11,530 nt of DNA from Planctomycetaceae bacterium (GCA_018694455.1 JABHNP010000110.1:1-11530), one strand, 5' to 3'. Counted from the stretch's first letter, positions 1-7,830 are shown. Translations and numbers: made by a program. The notes: generated from the letters alone by a model not told the origin.

Positions 1-2360
1 CTCTTGCCATACCCTTTTTCACACACGGTAAGAAGCGTTGCAGACGGATCAGCGACAACTATTCCAACAAGACTGTCACCTTTCCCAAGCTTAATACCCC
101 GTACACCACTCGTGTCACGACCCATCGGACGAGCATCCGATTCTGGAAACCGAATTGCCATGCCGGAAGCCGTTGCCAACACAAGCTCATCACCTGGCTT
201 TGTAACAACAGCACCAACAAGCTCATCACCCTCTTTTAATTTTACTGCAATGAGGCCCTTCGTTCGCCGTCGACGATATTGCTCAAGAGGCGTCTTCTTC
301 ACTGTACCACTTCGAGCCGCAAGCAATAGGCATTGGTCCGGATCATCGAAACCAGAAACTGCTCGGCACTCTGCAACTCGCTCACCCTCTTCGAACTCCA
401 ATAAATTGACAAGATTCCTGCCTTTTGAATCACGTGCAAGCTCAGGCAATTCAAAGACACGCATTGAGAAGACCTTGCCTCGTGTGGTGAACACCAGCAG
501 CCAATCGTGTGTACTCGCTACGAAAAAATGCTCGACCGGGTCTGACTCATCGACCCGAGCGCCCGTGAGGCCTTTGCCACCTCTTCGTTGTGCTCGGTAT
601 GTATCTGCTGCAGTTCGCTTCACATAGCCGGACCGGGTGATTGTGACAACCATCGTTGATTCCGTGATCAACTCTGCCATGTCACGAATGTCAGCAACTT
701 CACCGCTTATCTCTGTCCTTCGAGGCTCTGCATACTTTGAATCAATCGCAAGGAGGTCTGCCCGAATTAACTCACGAATATTTGCCTCATCCGACAAAAT
801 CCGAAGGAACTCACGAATCTTGCTCAGCAGTTCACTATGTTCGCCTCCGAGCTTCTCTTGCTCGAGGTTTACGAGCTGTCCTAGGGTGAGACGCAGCACC
901 GCATCTGCTTGGACTGGAGACAAACCGTACGTGTCAGACTTGCCCCGCTCATCTTGGAGAAGTTCAAACCCTTCGTCACCAAGAGCTCGTTGGAGCAACG
1001 ACGCTGGCGCCTCGATCTGCATCAACCCTTGCTTCGCTTCCGCCTGTGAAGAAGAATTACGAACTATCTTGATTACTTCATCAATATTCGCCAGGGCGAC
1101 CAGAAGACCTTCGAGCGTATGCTTTCGGTTTCGTGCACGAGCGAGAAGATGTTGCGTTCTTCGACGAATCACCGAAGTGCGATGACGCAAAAACTCTTCA
1201 AGCATATTTTTAAACGAAAGCATCCGTGGCTTGCCGTCAACAAGTGCGAGAAAGATGAGTGAAAAAGTTGTTTGAAGTGGCGAATACTGATAGAGCTGAT
1301 TCAAGACAACGTCCGGGTCAGCACCCCGCTTCAACTCCAAAATCAGTCGTACCGGCTCTTTGAGATCACTTTCATTACGAATCCCAGAAATACCTTTAAT
1401 TCGATCATCACTCACTTGATCAGCAATCTTCTCCTCAATTGCATCACGGGTTTGCTGATACGGTATTTCGGTAATAACAATCCGATTACGATTTTTGCCA
1501 AATTCTTCAACGTGAGCCCGAGCCCGAAGCGTAATTGTGCTTCTTCCAGTGAGATACCCTCGTAATAAAGCCTCTCTGCCCATTACGATTCCACCAGTCG
1601 GGAAGTCCGGACCAGGAACAATCTCAAGCAGTTCTGCCATTGATGTCTCTGGATTATCTATCAGCTGCACAAGTCCACGACAGACTTCACCAAGATTATG
1701 TGGAGGAATACTTGTTGCCATACCGACAGCAATGCCGCCTGCACCATTTACGACCAAGTTGGGAAAGCGACTTGGCAGCACGACAGGCTCTGTATTTCGC
1801 TCATCATAAGTCGGAACAAAGTCGACCGTGTCGAGATTGATATCGTCGAGCATCTGGGATGCAATTGCTGACAATCGAGCTTCGGTATACCGCATAGCTG
1901 CAGCAGGCAATCCGGCGATTGATCCAAAGTTTCCCTGCTTGTCAACGAGCACGTGCCGCATGTTCCATTCTTGCGCCATGCGGACAAGCGTTGGATAGAT
2001 CACGCTTTCGCCGTGAGGATGATAGTTACCACTCGTGTCGCCAGATATCTTCGCACATTTTACCCGAGAAGAACCTGGGGACAGATTCAGATCATTCATA
2101 GCAACCAGGATCCGTCGCTGTGAAGGCTTCAAGCCATCACGAACGTCAGGGAGTGCCCGACTTACAATAACGCTCATAGCGTAGGTCAGGTAACTCTCTT
2201 TAAGTTCTTGCTCAATTGGCAAATCAATGAGTCGGGTACCATCCTGAGATTGGTTGGTAGCTATCTCTTTCGATTGACCGTCATTCGTCGGTCCACTGCC
2301 ATCATTCGCTGATGGCTGCTTATTTGAAGCATCATCAGCAGGGGTGTTTTCATCAGCCAA
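1..2360 (-). CDS. gyrA: DNA gyrase subunit A, C-terminal end cut off by the window edge
   Basis: This is the DNA-cleaving subunit of gyrase, which works with GyrB as an A2B2 complex to introduce negative supercoils using ATP. About 786 residues are visible, and the frame is open to the left edge. Residues 1-43 are an Asn/Asp/Ser/Gln-rich extension. The core begins near residue 44 (LIDLPIEQELKESYLTYAMS), followed by RALPDVRDGLKPSQRRIL at about 68-85. The quinolone-region motif HPHGESVIYPT lies at 114-124 and the catalytic tyrosine is Tyr158 in AAMRYTE. The GyrA box QRRGGKG at 591-597 separates it from topoisomerase IV ParC and opens the beta-pinwheel domain. That domain continues to GYGKR at the edge, so roughly the last blade and tail are missing. 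The start is TTG at 2360: no in-frame ATG occurs before the conserved core, and GGGAG lies 10 bases upstream. The gene is divergent from the glycosyltransferase operon. Confidence 0.97.
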   Translation of the reverse strand, partial: MADENTPADDASNKQPSANDGSGPTNDGQSKEIATNQSQDGTRLIDLPIEQELKESYLTYAMSVIVSRALPDVRDGLKPSQRRILVAMNDLNLSPGSSRVKCAKISGDTSGNYHPHGESVIYPTLVRMAQEWNMRHVLVDKQGNFGSIAGLPAAAMRYTEARLSAIASQMLDDINLDTVDFVPTYDERNTEPVVLPSRFPNLVVNGAGGIAVGMATSIPPHNLGEVCRGLVQLIDNPETSMAELLEIVPGPDFPTGGIVMGREALLRGYLTGRSTITLRARAHVEEFGKNRNRIVITEIPYQQTRDAIEEKIADQVSDDRIKGISGIRNESDLKEPVRLILELKRGADPDVVLNQLYQYSPLQTTFSLIFLALVDGKPRMLSFKNMLEEFLRHRTSVIRRRTQHLLARARNRKHTLEGLLVALANIDEVIKIVRNSSSQAEAKQGLMQIEAPASLLQRALGDEGFELLQDERGKSDTYGLSPVQADAVLRLTLGQLVNLEQEKLGGEHSELLSKIREFLRILSDEANIRELIRADLLAIDSKYAEPRRTEISGEVADIRDMAELITESTMVVTITRSGYVKRTAADTYRAQRRGGKGLTGARVDESDPVEHFFVASTHDWLLVFTTRGKVFSMRVFELPELARDSKGRNLVNLLEFEEGERVAECRAVSGFDDPDQCLLLAARSGTVKKTPLEQYRRRRTKGLIAVKLKEGDELVGAVVTKPGDELVLATASGMAIRFPESDARPMGRDTSGVRGIKLGKGDSLVGIVVADPSATLLTVCEKGYGK

Positions 2361-2370
2361 GGGGTGCGTT

Positions 2371-2375
2371 CTCCC
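2371..2375 (-). promoter_or_regulatory. Ribosome binding site of gyrA
   Basis: On the minus strand this reads GGGAG, 10 bases before the TTG at 2360. It supports that TTG over another in-frame TTG further upstream (at about 2393), which lies upstream of this site. The site overlaps an 8-base palindrome, TCCCGGGA, at 2372-2379. Confidence 0.5.
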
Positions 2376-2383
2376 GGGAATGG

Positions 2384-2401
2384 ACCGCTTCAAAGGGCGG
2401 T
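2384..2401 (-). other. Small GC-rich inverted repeat in the gyrA leader
   Basis: ACCGC at 2384-2388 pairs with GCGGT at 2397-2401 across an 8-base loop. It falls between the predicted transcription start (about 2407) and the ribosome binding site (2371-2375) of gyrA, so it could form a leader hairpin. A second 5-base arm pair, CCGCC/GGCGG, sits at about 2420-2437 inside the promoter spacer. Either may be chance in a GC-rich spacer. Confidence 0.3.
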
Positions 2402-2413
2402 GACTTGATCTTG

Positions 2414-2441
2414 AACATACCCGCCCCAAGCAGGCGGTCAA
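2414..2441 (-). promoter_or_regulatory. Probable sigma-70-type promoter of gyrA
   Basis: On the minus strand TTGACC (2441-2436) stands 16 bases before TATGTT (2419-2414). These match the -35 and -10 consensus at 5 of 6 and 4 of 6 positions, with near-ideal spacing. Transcription would start near 2407 and give a leader of about 47 bases before the TTG start. This is inferred from motif and position only. Confidence 0.5.
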
Positions 2442-2466
2442 CCGGGCTTAATATACCTAAAAAAAC

Positions 2467-4284
2467 GTGACTTTGTACGGCTTGACCGGCATCGCTCCTG
2501 CTTCTACCCTCCTGCTCCGTTCCTTTCATCCACTTTGGGCGACGCTGGTGATATTCAGAAGCCCCTTTATTGCAATCCTGATCATCATAATTTCGGCAGT
2601 TACCACACTTTTGCCGGGGCTGGGTACGGCACCACTTTGGGATGAGGACGAGCCCAAAAACGCTGCCTGTACATTAGCAATGCTGGATTCAGGCGATTGG
2701 ATTGTGCCCACTTACAACGGCTCGCTTCGTGTAGAAAAGCCTCCATTGGTCAATTGGGTACAAATCGTAGGCATTTCACTTTTTGGTCGTAATGAATTTG
2801 GTGTCCGCATAGGGTCAGCCTGCTTAACAATCGGCACGTGCTTGCTTACCTGGTGGATTGGGCGCCTTCTCGCAGGACCGTTTGCCGGCCTTCTGTCTGG
2901 CCTTGTCATGTCAACATGTATCTGGACAGCAGTAGGTGGGCGAGCCGCAACCCCTGATGCATCACTCGTATTCTGTACCACCATGGCTGGAGCAATTTAT
3001 GTCCACGCTATTCAACGGAGCTCTGTTCTTCAAATAACTCGTATGCACGCTATCGGCATCGGGCTGGCGTGTGGGTTTGCTATCCTTGCAAAAGGTCCCG
3101 TTGGCATTGTTTTACCAATGATGGCATTTGCGCTGACCGCAGGTGTGTTGCACAGCAAATCTATCTTCACAAGCTACAAATTCTGGATTTGCAGTGTTGC
3201 AACCTCTCTCCGTCCTCTCACAATTCTTGCGGTAGCTACAGCCGTTGCATTACCGTGGTATGTATTGGTTGGATTGCGCACGAATGGCGAGTGGATTCGA
3301 GACTTCTTACTCGTTCATAATGCCGGAAGATTTATGGCTCCCATGGAGGGGCATTCTGGATCGTTTCTATATTATCCAATGATACTTGCCATTGGTTTAT
3401 TCCCTTGGTCAATTATTCTACTTGCCGTTCCCGCTCATGCTGTTTTTCTCTGGCGAACAAATCGTCTAACAAGTTCTCACTTTCGTGCTGTTACTTTTTC
3501 TGGGTCCTGGGCTCTTACCTGGATTGGAACTTTTGCGATCGCAGGAACGAAACTTCCTGGCTATATCTGGCCTGCATACCCGGCTATATCAGTCATTACC
3601 GCTCTTTATATAGCTGACTGGCTCCGCGGACGTACCGGCTGGGAAAAATTGATTTTCCGGAGCATGACCTCCGAAAAAGCCGCTGATTTGGTGATGAATA
3701 TCGGCTGGCTCGCACTTGCCGCCGTTGGTATCTGTCTAACAACAAGTATTCCTCTTGTCCTACAAAAAATTGCGCCCGGAAATGAATGGCTAGGACTGCT
3801 TGGGCTACTTCCAATCATTGCCGCTGCTGCTGCTTTCTTGCTCCAGCGTCGAGGGCACGCCGGGCTGGCTATAGGTGCTCTCACAACTTTTTCAATTCTC
3901 TTCGTAGCGACTCTCGGTGGTCTTGTATCAGTAAGACTTGCTCGCCATCAAGGTACTTCTACTCTCCTAGCCACCTTATCGCCGTCGGCACGTGAAGGAA
4001 ACTGGGCGAGCATCAAGACACCTCGACCAAGCCTGGTCTTCTATACGCAAAAAAACGTTGACAAACTTGAAAGTATTAGCGCGAGCATTGAGCATCTTCG
4101 TACGAATCCTTCAGCAAAACTCGTAGTCGAAGCCGATGAACTGCCCGCTATCCTGCCCCACATTCCCGCTGGATTTGGAATACTTTGCGAAAAACCGGGA
4201 TCCATTGATATGGGACTCGCAATCATTGGACGAATCGACACTGAAAATACGCATTCACTCGCTCAAAGTCCGCCTTCTTACTAA
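2467..4284 (+). CDS. ArnT-like GT-C glycosyltransferase, first of two paralogs
   Basis: This is an integral membrane transferase of the ArnT/PMT superfamily (glycosyltransferase families 39/83). It is predicted to move a sugar from a polyprenyl-phosphate carrier to an acceptor on the outer face of the inner membrane. About a dozen hydrophobic segments are visible. The first periplasmic loop carries PLWDEDEP (about 56-63), supplying the acidic catalytic pair, then DWIVPTYNG and EKPPL (90-94), whose lysine contacts the lipid phosphate in ArnT. Further family motifs are TPD (162-164), KGPVG (209-213), HSGSF (296-300) and TKLPGYIWPAYP (361-372). A short soluble tail ends the 605-residue chain. 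The GTG start at 2467 has no Shine-Dalgarno site. A GTG at 2548 would leave 30 residues before WDEDEP, close to the 33 in the neighbouring paralog, so the true start may be there. It is the first gene of the operon. Sugar and acceptor are unknown. Confidence 0.88.
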   Translation: MTLYGLTGIAPASTLLLRSFHPLWATLVIFRSPFIAILIIIISAVTTLLPGLGTAPLWDEDEPKNAACTLAMLDSGDWIVPTYNGSLRVEKPPLVNWVQIVGISLFGRNEFGVRIGSACLTIGTCLLTWWIGRLLAGPFAGLLSGLVMSTCIWTAVGGRAATPDASLVFCTTMAGAIYVHAIQRSSVLQITRMHAIGIGLACGFAILAKGPVGIVLPMMAFALTAGVLHSKSIFTSYKFWICSVATSLRPLTILAVATAVALPWYVLVGLRTNGEWIRDFLLVHNAGRFMAPMEGHSGSFLYYPMILAIGLFPWSIILLAVPAHAVFLWRTNRLTSSHFRAVTFSGSWALTWIGTFAIAGTKLPGYIWPAYPAISVITALYIADWLRGRTGWEKLIFRSMTSEKAADLVMNIGWLALAAVGICLTTSIPLVLQKIAPGNEWLGLLGLLPIIAAAAAFLLQRRGHAGLAIGALTTFSILFVATLGGLVSVRLARHQGTSTLLATLSPSAREGNWASIKTPRPSLVFYTQKNVDKLESISASIEHLRTNPSAKLVVEADELPAILPHIPAGFGILCEKPGSIDMGLAIIGRIDTENTHSLAQSPPSY

Positions 4285-4303
4285 TTAGACTACTGCCCTG
4301 CTT

Positions 4304-4307
4304 GGAG
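4304..4307 (+). promoter_or_regulatory. Ribosome binding site deciding the start of the second ArnT-like gene
   Basis: GGAG lies 2 bases before the ATG at 4310 but 8 bases before the in-frame ATG at 4316. Normal spacing favours 4316, which shortens the protein by two residues. Confidence 0.6.
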
Positions 4308-4315
4308 TCATGTTC

Positions 4316-6187
4316 ATGAACCGGTTCAATTCTTTTATAACACGCCACTCCCAGATCTTTGTTTCTGTCGTAGCAATCGTTGTACTTGCCTCTGGGTTCA
4401 TTGGGATACCTTTCTGGGATGAAGATGAACCACGATTCGCTGCAATCGCTCAGACCATGGTTGAGACTGGCAATTGGACAGTTCCAATATTCAATGGTGA
4501 TCTCGCAGTTGACAAGCCAGTGCTGATGCATTGGTGCATGGCAGCATGCTTTTCAATATTCGGGACAAATGAACTCGCTGCTCGTCTTCCAGCCGCCATT
4601 GCAGCACTGTTGACATCTCTTGCTCTTCTTCGGTTCGGGACACGCTGCTTTAACTCCTCAACAGGCATTGTCGCAGCATTTGCCTACCTCGGCTGCTTAC
4701 TCGTCGCAATTGAATCTCACGCAGCGACGCCAGACTCTATTCTTGCGGCCCTTGCTACGTGGGCGACTCTTCTGCTAGTCGAGCCATTCCTCACAGACCG
4801 ACAAAAACGAGACCAACAGAAATTTGATGAAAATAGAGAGTCCGCAGCTCACTTGATTGCCAAATCTTCTGTCGGTACGTGGCACGCTGTCCTTGCAGGT
4901 GGATTACTCGGCCTCGGAGTCCTCTGCAAGGGACCAATTGGCTACATTGGGCCACTCGTGGTAGTTCTCAGTTGGGTCTGGCTTGCAAAATGTTTGACTG
5001 CTGAGAAAGAACAAACAAGCGATAAAGACCTCAAAGAGCAATTGCTTTCAACAGTCCAGCAGGTACTACAAAACGGAATTCCAGCTGCTTTCCGCACCCT
5101 ACAGCAGACTCGTTTCCTCGTCGTTACCGCGGCAGCAATACTTATTGCTGCACCCTGGTATATAAGTGTCGGCATCCAGACCGATTGGGAGTGGACGAAG
5201 GGATTCTTTTTTGTTCATAACGTTGGTCGATTTGTTGCTCCTATGGAAAAGCATTCGGGCGGTTTCCTGTTTCATCCACTCACAATGCTTATTGGCTTTT
5301 ATCCGTGGAGTTGCTTTCTACCTCTCGCTCTCTTTACTGCACTCCGTCGACTCTGGAAGGCTTGGCGTAGTGGAACAAAAGCACCGACAGAAAATTCACA
5401 TGCGCTTGCATTGAGCCTGATTCTTCTCTGGATGAGTGTGTGGATAGGTGGATTCTCCATCGCAGCTACCAAACTTCCGAATTATATAATGCCAGCCTAC
5501 CCTGCGGCGTCTCTCCTTGTTGCTGCACTTGCCCTTGAAGCTGTCAAACGAAAAACATGGCTTTACCCAAGATGGATGAGTATCGGTGTTGCAGGAATCG
5601 CTTTCGGAGGAATCGCAACGAGTGCAACGATTTTGGTTGCCTCATTTTACGGATTAACAGGAAGTGAACCTGCCGCAGTTATCGGACTCATTCCCCTAGC
5701 TGGTGCTGTGTGGCTCGTGTGGGGTTCACGAGGACGGCCAGCATATGCTGTAAGCACAATGGTTGTTCTCGGGCTTCTCTATTCCGCCCTGGCCATTGGT
5801 CCCACGGCAGCATGGATTAGTCGTGCCAACACGCTTCCAGGCTTAATTCGGCAGGCTCATGCACACGCTGGGGGACGTGCACGAATAGGTGCCTATTCTC
5901 AGATCACACCCAATCTTGTGTATTACGCCAAGGGCATTGTTCAACGCTGGCCTACTGATACTGCGACACAAGCTGTTGCCTTTTTATCGACGGGAGCTGA
6001 TGCCGTAATCGTGATTCCAGAAGACCAATTTGACGAATTATCTTCTTTGCTACCAGAAACAACCGAGGTCATCGGCCGTGCTCGACCATTATTTAAAAAT
6101 CAAGACTTTCTTTTAGTCGGCAACTCACAAGAAGCCGTATCAACACCTGCAAAACGAACTGCCTCAGTTCGGAGTATGACAAAATGA
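4316..6187 (+). CDS. ArnT-like GT-C glycosyltransferase, second paralog
   Basis: This 623-residue membrane glycosyltransferase of the ArnT/PMT type is clearly a paralog of the gene just upstream. They share WDEDEP (34-39 here), the ATPD segment (137-140), CKGPIG (204-209), HNVGRFVAPMEKHSGGF (301-317) and ATKLPNYIMPAYPA (384-397) in the same order. The expected role is transfer of a lipid-linked sugar to an extracytoplasmic acceptor. Two differences stand out. The donor-site motif is DKPVL (66-70) rather than the usual EKPPL, and there are charged stretches at about 158-190 and 228-262 that the first copy largely lacks. The soluble tail after about residue 505 includes TPNLVYYAKG, matching PRPSLVFYTQK in the first copy. 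It starts 31 bases after the first paralog and overlaps the next gene by 4 bases (ATGA), indicating one transcript and coupled translation. Substrates are unknown. Confidence 0.9.
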   Translation: MNRFNSFITRHSQIFVSVVAIVVLASGFIGIPFWDEDEPRFAAIAQTMVETGNWTVPIFNGDLAVDKPVLMHWCMAACFSIFGTNELAARLPAAIAALLTSLALLRFGTRCFNSSTGIVAAFAYLGCLLVAIESHAATPDSILAALATWATLLLVEPFLTDRQKRDQQKFDENRESAAHLIAKSSVGTWHAVLAGGLLGLGVLCKGPIGYIGPLVVVLSWVWLAKCLTAEKEQTSDKDLKEQLLSTVQQVLQNGIPAAFRTLQQTRFLVVTAAAILIAAPWYISVGIQTDWEWTKGFFFVHNVGRFVAPMEKHSGGFLFHPLTMLIGFYPWSCFLPLALFTALRRLWKAWRSGTKAPTENSHALALSLILLWMSVWIGGFSIAATKLPNYIMPAYPAASLLVAALALEAVKRKTWLYPRWMSIGVAGIAFGGIATSATILVASFYGLTGSEPAAVIGLIPLAGAVWLVWGSRGRPAYAVSTMVVLGLLYSALAIGPTAAWISRANTLPGLIRQAHAHAGGRARIGAYSQITPNLVYYAKGIVQRWPTDTATQAVAFLSTGADAVIVIPEDQFDELSSLLPETTEVIGRARPLFKNQDFLLVGNSQEAVSTPAKRTASVRSMTK

Positions 6188-7158
6188 GTGACCCGGAATG
6201 CCGAGACTCGGCAACCTATGCCCAATCCACTGAGCGTCCGTCACCTGGCCTCCTGTCGATTGTAATCCCTTGCTACAACGAAGAGGCTGTGATTGAAGCG
6301 ACTCACGCCAGAATCTGTAGCATTGCACCAAGACTCGGTATGGAAATGGAGATTATTTACATCGATGACGGAAGTAAAGATAATACTCTTGAGAAGCTAA
6401 AACACCTTGCAAGCGGTGACGCACGCATTGTCGTACTCGAATTATCTCGAAACTTTGGGCAGCAAGCCGCCATGTCCGCGGGCCTCGAAACGGCACAAGG
6501 AGATGCCGTAGTTATAATTGATGCCGATCTCCAAGATCCACCAGAAGTCATTCTTGAGATGATCGCCAAGTGGCGAACTGGCATTGATGTTGCTTACGGA
6601 CGACGAAAGTCACGTGACGGCGAGAGTGTCTTTAAACTTGTTTCCGCTAGCATTTTCTACAGATTTTTTGCTGCAATGATGCCATATTCGGTGCCTGTTG
6701 ATACAGGTGATTTCAAGTTGTGCGATCGGGCCGTAGTCGACACAGTCTGCGGACTTCCTGAAAAACGTCGCTATCTCCGAAGCCTCGTTCCCTGGGCAGG
6801 ATTCCACCATGCACCAGTGGACTATGACCGAGATGCACGAACGGCCGGGGAAACGAAATACTCCGTTTTCAACCTGCTTTCTCTAGCGGCAGATGCTTTG
6901 CTTCTGTCTTCTGACAAGCCTGTACGAATCATTTGGTTGTTAGCGATTCTATTCGCTTTCATAGGTGCATCTGGACTAGCCGTTAGCCTGACCTCTTCGA
7001 CACAAACACAAACTGGGGTTTCTGCAATTATTGCTGTTGTTGGGCTGTTCTCAGCAGCACAAACAACCGGAATTGCAATCATTGGCGAGTATGTTGTGCG
7101 ATGCTACAGAGAAGCACAAGGCCGACCACCATTTATTATTCGAAGAAAGATTAACTGA
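6184..7158 (+). CDS. Family 2 polyprenyl-phosphate glycosyltransferase (GtrB/ArnC/DPM1-like)
   Basis: This enzyme is predicted to transfer a sugar from a nucleotide sugar to undecaprenyl (polyprenyl) phosphate on the cytoplasmic side, making the donor used by GT-C transferases such as the two upstream. The GT-A domain opens with LSIVIPCYNEEAVIE (24-38) and YIDDGSKDNT (59-68). The metal- and nucleotide-binding motif is DADLQDPPE (113-121). Further family motifs are RNFGQQAAMSAG (89-100), DTGDFKL (173-179) and RYLRSLVPWAGF (196-207). Two membrane helices follow at about 247-269 and 279-302, then the usual GEYVVRCYREAQGRPPF tail. The 324-residue length is normal for this group. ATG at 6184 overlaps the preceding stop, and GGAG at 6171-6174 is 9 bases upstream. 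The sugar (for example glucose, mannose or 4-amino-4-deoxy-formamido-arabinose) cannot be assigned. No flippase gene is visible beside it. Confidence 0.92.
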   Translation: MSDPECRDSATYAQSTERPSPGLLSIVIPCYNEEAVIEATHARICSIAPRLGMEMEIIYIDDGSKDNTLEKLKHLASGDARIVVLELSRNFGQQAAMSAGLETAQGDAVVIIDADLQDPPEVILEMIAKWRTGIDVAYGRRKSRDGESVFKLVSASIFYRFFAAMMPYSVPVDTGDFKLCDRAVVDTVCGLPEKRRYLRSLVPWAGFHHAPVDYDRDARTAGETKYSVFNLLSLAADALLLSSDKPVRIIWLLAILFAFIGASGLAVSLTSSTQTQTGVSAIIAVVGLFSAAQTTGIAIIGEYVVRCYREAQGRPPFIIRRKIN

Positions 7159-7191
7159 AAAATTCGTCAAACAAGAATACTGTGTAACAGG

Positions 7192-7212
7192 AAAAAAACG
7201 GGTTAGTAAACC
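7192..7212 (-). terminator. Possible weak intrinsic terminator after the peroxidase gene
   Basis: On the minus strand GGTT, a 4-base loop and AACC are followed two bases later by seven Ts. The T tract is good but the stem has only four pairs, so function is doubtful. It lies 56-76 bases past the peroxidase stop, in the gap between convergent genes. I see no convincing terminator for the plus-strand operon there. Confidence 0.3.
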
Positions 7213-7267
7213 TTTAGACGATGCTCTTACTTTCCCTACCTCCATACACTACGTTTCCTCTGCGGGC

Positions 7268-7825
7268 TCAGAGTGCTGCTTTAATTGCGTCTGTTAACAC
7301 TGCGTCTTGTGGCGACACACCAGATTTGAATCGGCCGATCACTTCACCGTTGCGATTGATCAGAAACTTCTCGAAATTCCAACCCACTTCACCCGACGGG
7401 CTGGACGTCTCTGTAAGTGTTTTGTAGATCGGTGATTTATCGGAACCCTTGACTGTTATTTTTGAAAACATGTCAAATGTAACACCATAATTCTTTGAGC
7501 AAAAAGATGCTATTTCACTATCACTCCCAGGCTCCTGGGCACCGAAATCATTTGCTGGAAAACCCAGAATAACAAAGCCTTTGTCTTTAAAAGTATCATA
7601 AAGTTTTTGCAAGCCTGCATATTGGGAGGTGTAACCGCACTGACTTGCCACGTTAACAATCAGTACAACCTTACCGTCGTACTCGCTCAAGTCTTTATTC
7701 GTACCATCAATTTTCTTCATCGAGCCGATTAATGGAGATGCAGCATTTCCCATCGAAGACATGGCAACCATTCCTATTACCAGCAGCAAACCTAATGCAA
7801 ATCTTATTAAGGACACGGAAATCAT
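7268..7825 (-). CDS. Exported glutathione-peroxidase-family thiol peroxidase (Cys type)
   Basis: This protein reduces hydrogen peroxide or lipid hydroperoxides. Bacterial Cys-type members usually take electrons from thioredoxin rather than glutathione. Numbered from the ATG at 7825 (185 residues), the N-terminus is a signal peptide with a long hydrophobic core and likely cleavage after GNA (about residue 28), so it should act outside the cytoplasm. The peroxidatic cysteine is Cys63 in NVASQCGYT. The catalytic partners are Gln97 in FGAQEPG and Trp149-Asn150 in WNFEKFL. Cys109 in SFCSKNYGVTF sits where the resolving cysteine is found in thioredoxin-dependent members. The common FPCNQF motif is FPANDF here, so the third cysteine is absent. 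A GTG two codons upstream overlaps the Shine-Dalgarno site and is a poorer start. It lies downstream of pckA on the same strand, 142 bases away. Confidence 0.93.
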   Translation of the reverse strand: MISVSLIRFALGLLLVIGMVAMSSMGNAASPLIGSMKKIDGTNKDLSEYDGKVVLIVNVASQCGYTSQYAGLQKLYDTFKDKGFVILGFPANDFGAQEPGSDSEIASFCSKNYGVTFDMFSKITVKGSDKSPIYKTLTETSSPSGEVGWNFEKFLINRNGEVIGRFKSGVSPQDAVLTDAIKAAL

Positions 7826-7830
7826 GTTCA

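Noticed and set aside
4..1185. Long plus-strand open frames opposite gyrA
   Set aside because: They are antisense to a continuous, strongly conserved GyrA frame. Their products are Arg/Ser-rich with no recognisable domain.
1..2360. Topoisomerase IV subunit A (ParC) instead of gyrase A
   Set aside because: A full GyrA box (QRRGGKG) and several pinwheel blades are present.
2467..7158. Classical lipid A aminoarabinose (arn) operon
   Set aside because: Only ArnT-like and ArnC-like activities are present. ArnA, ArnB, ArnD and ArnE/F types are absent, and the GT-C gene is duplicated.
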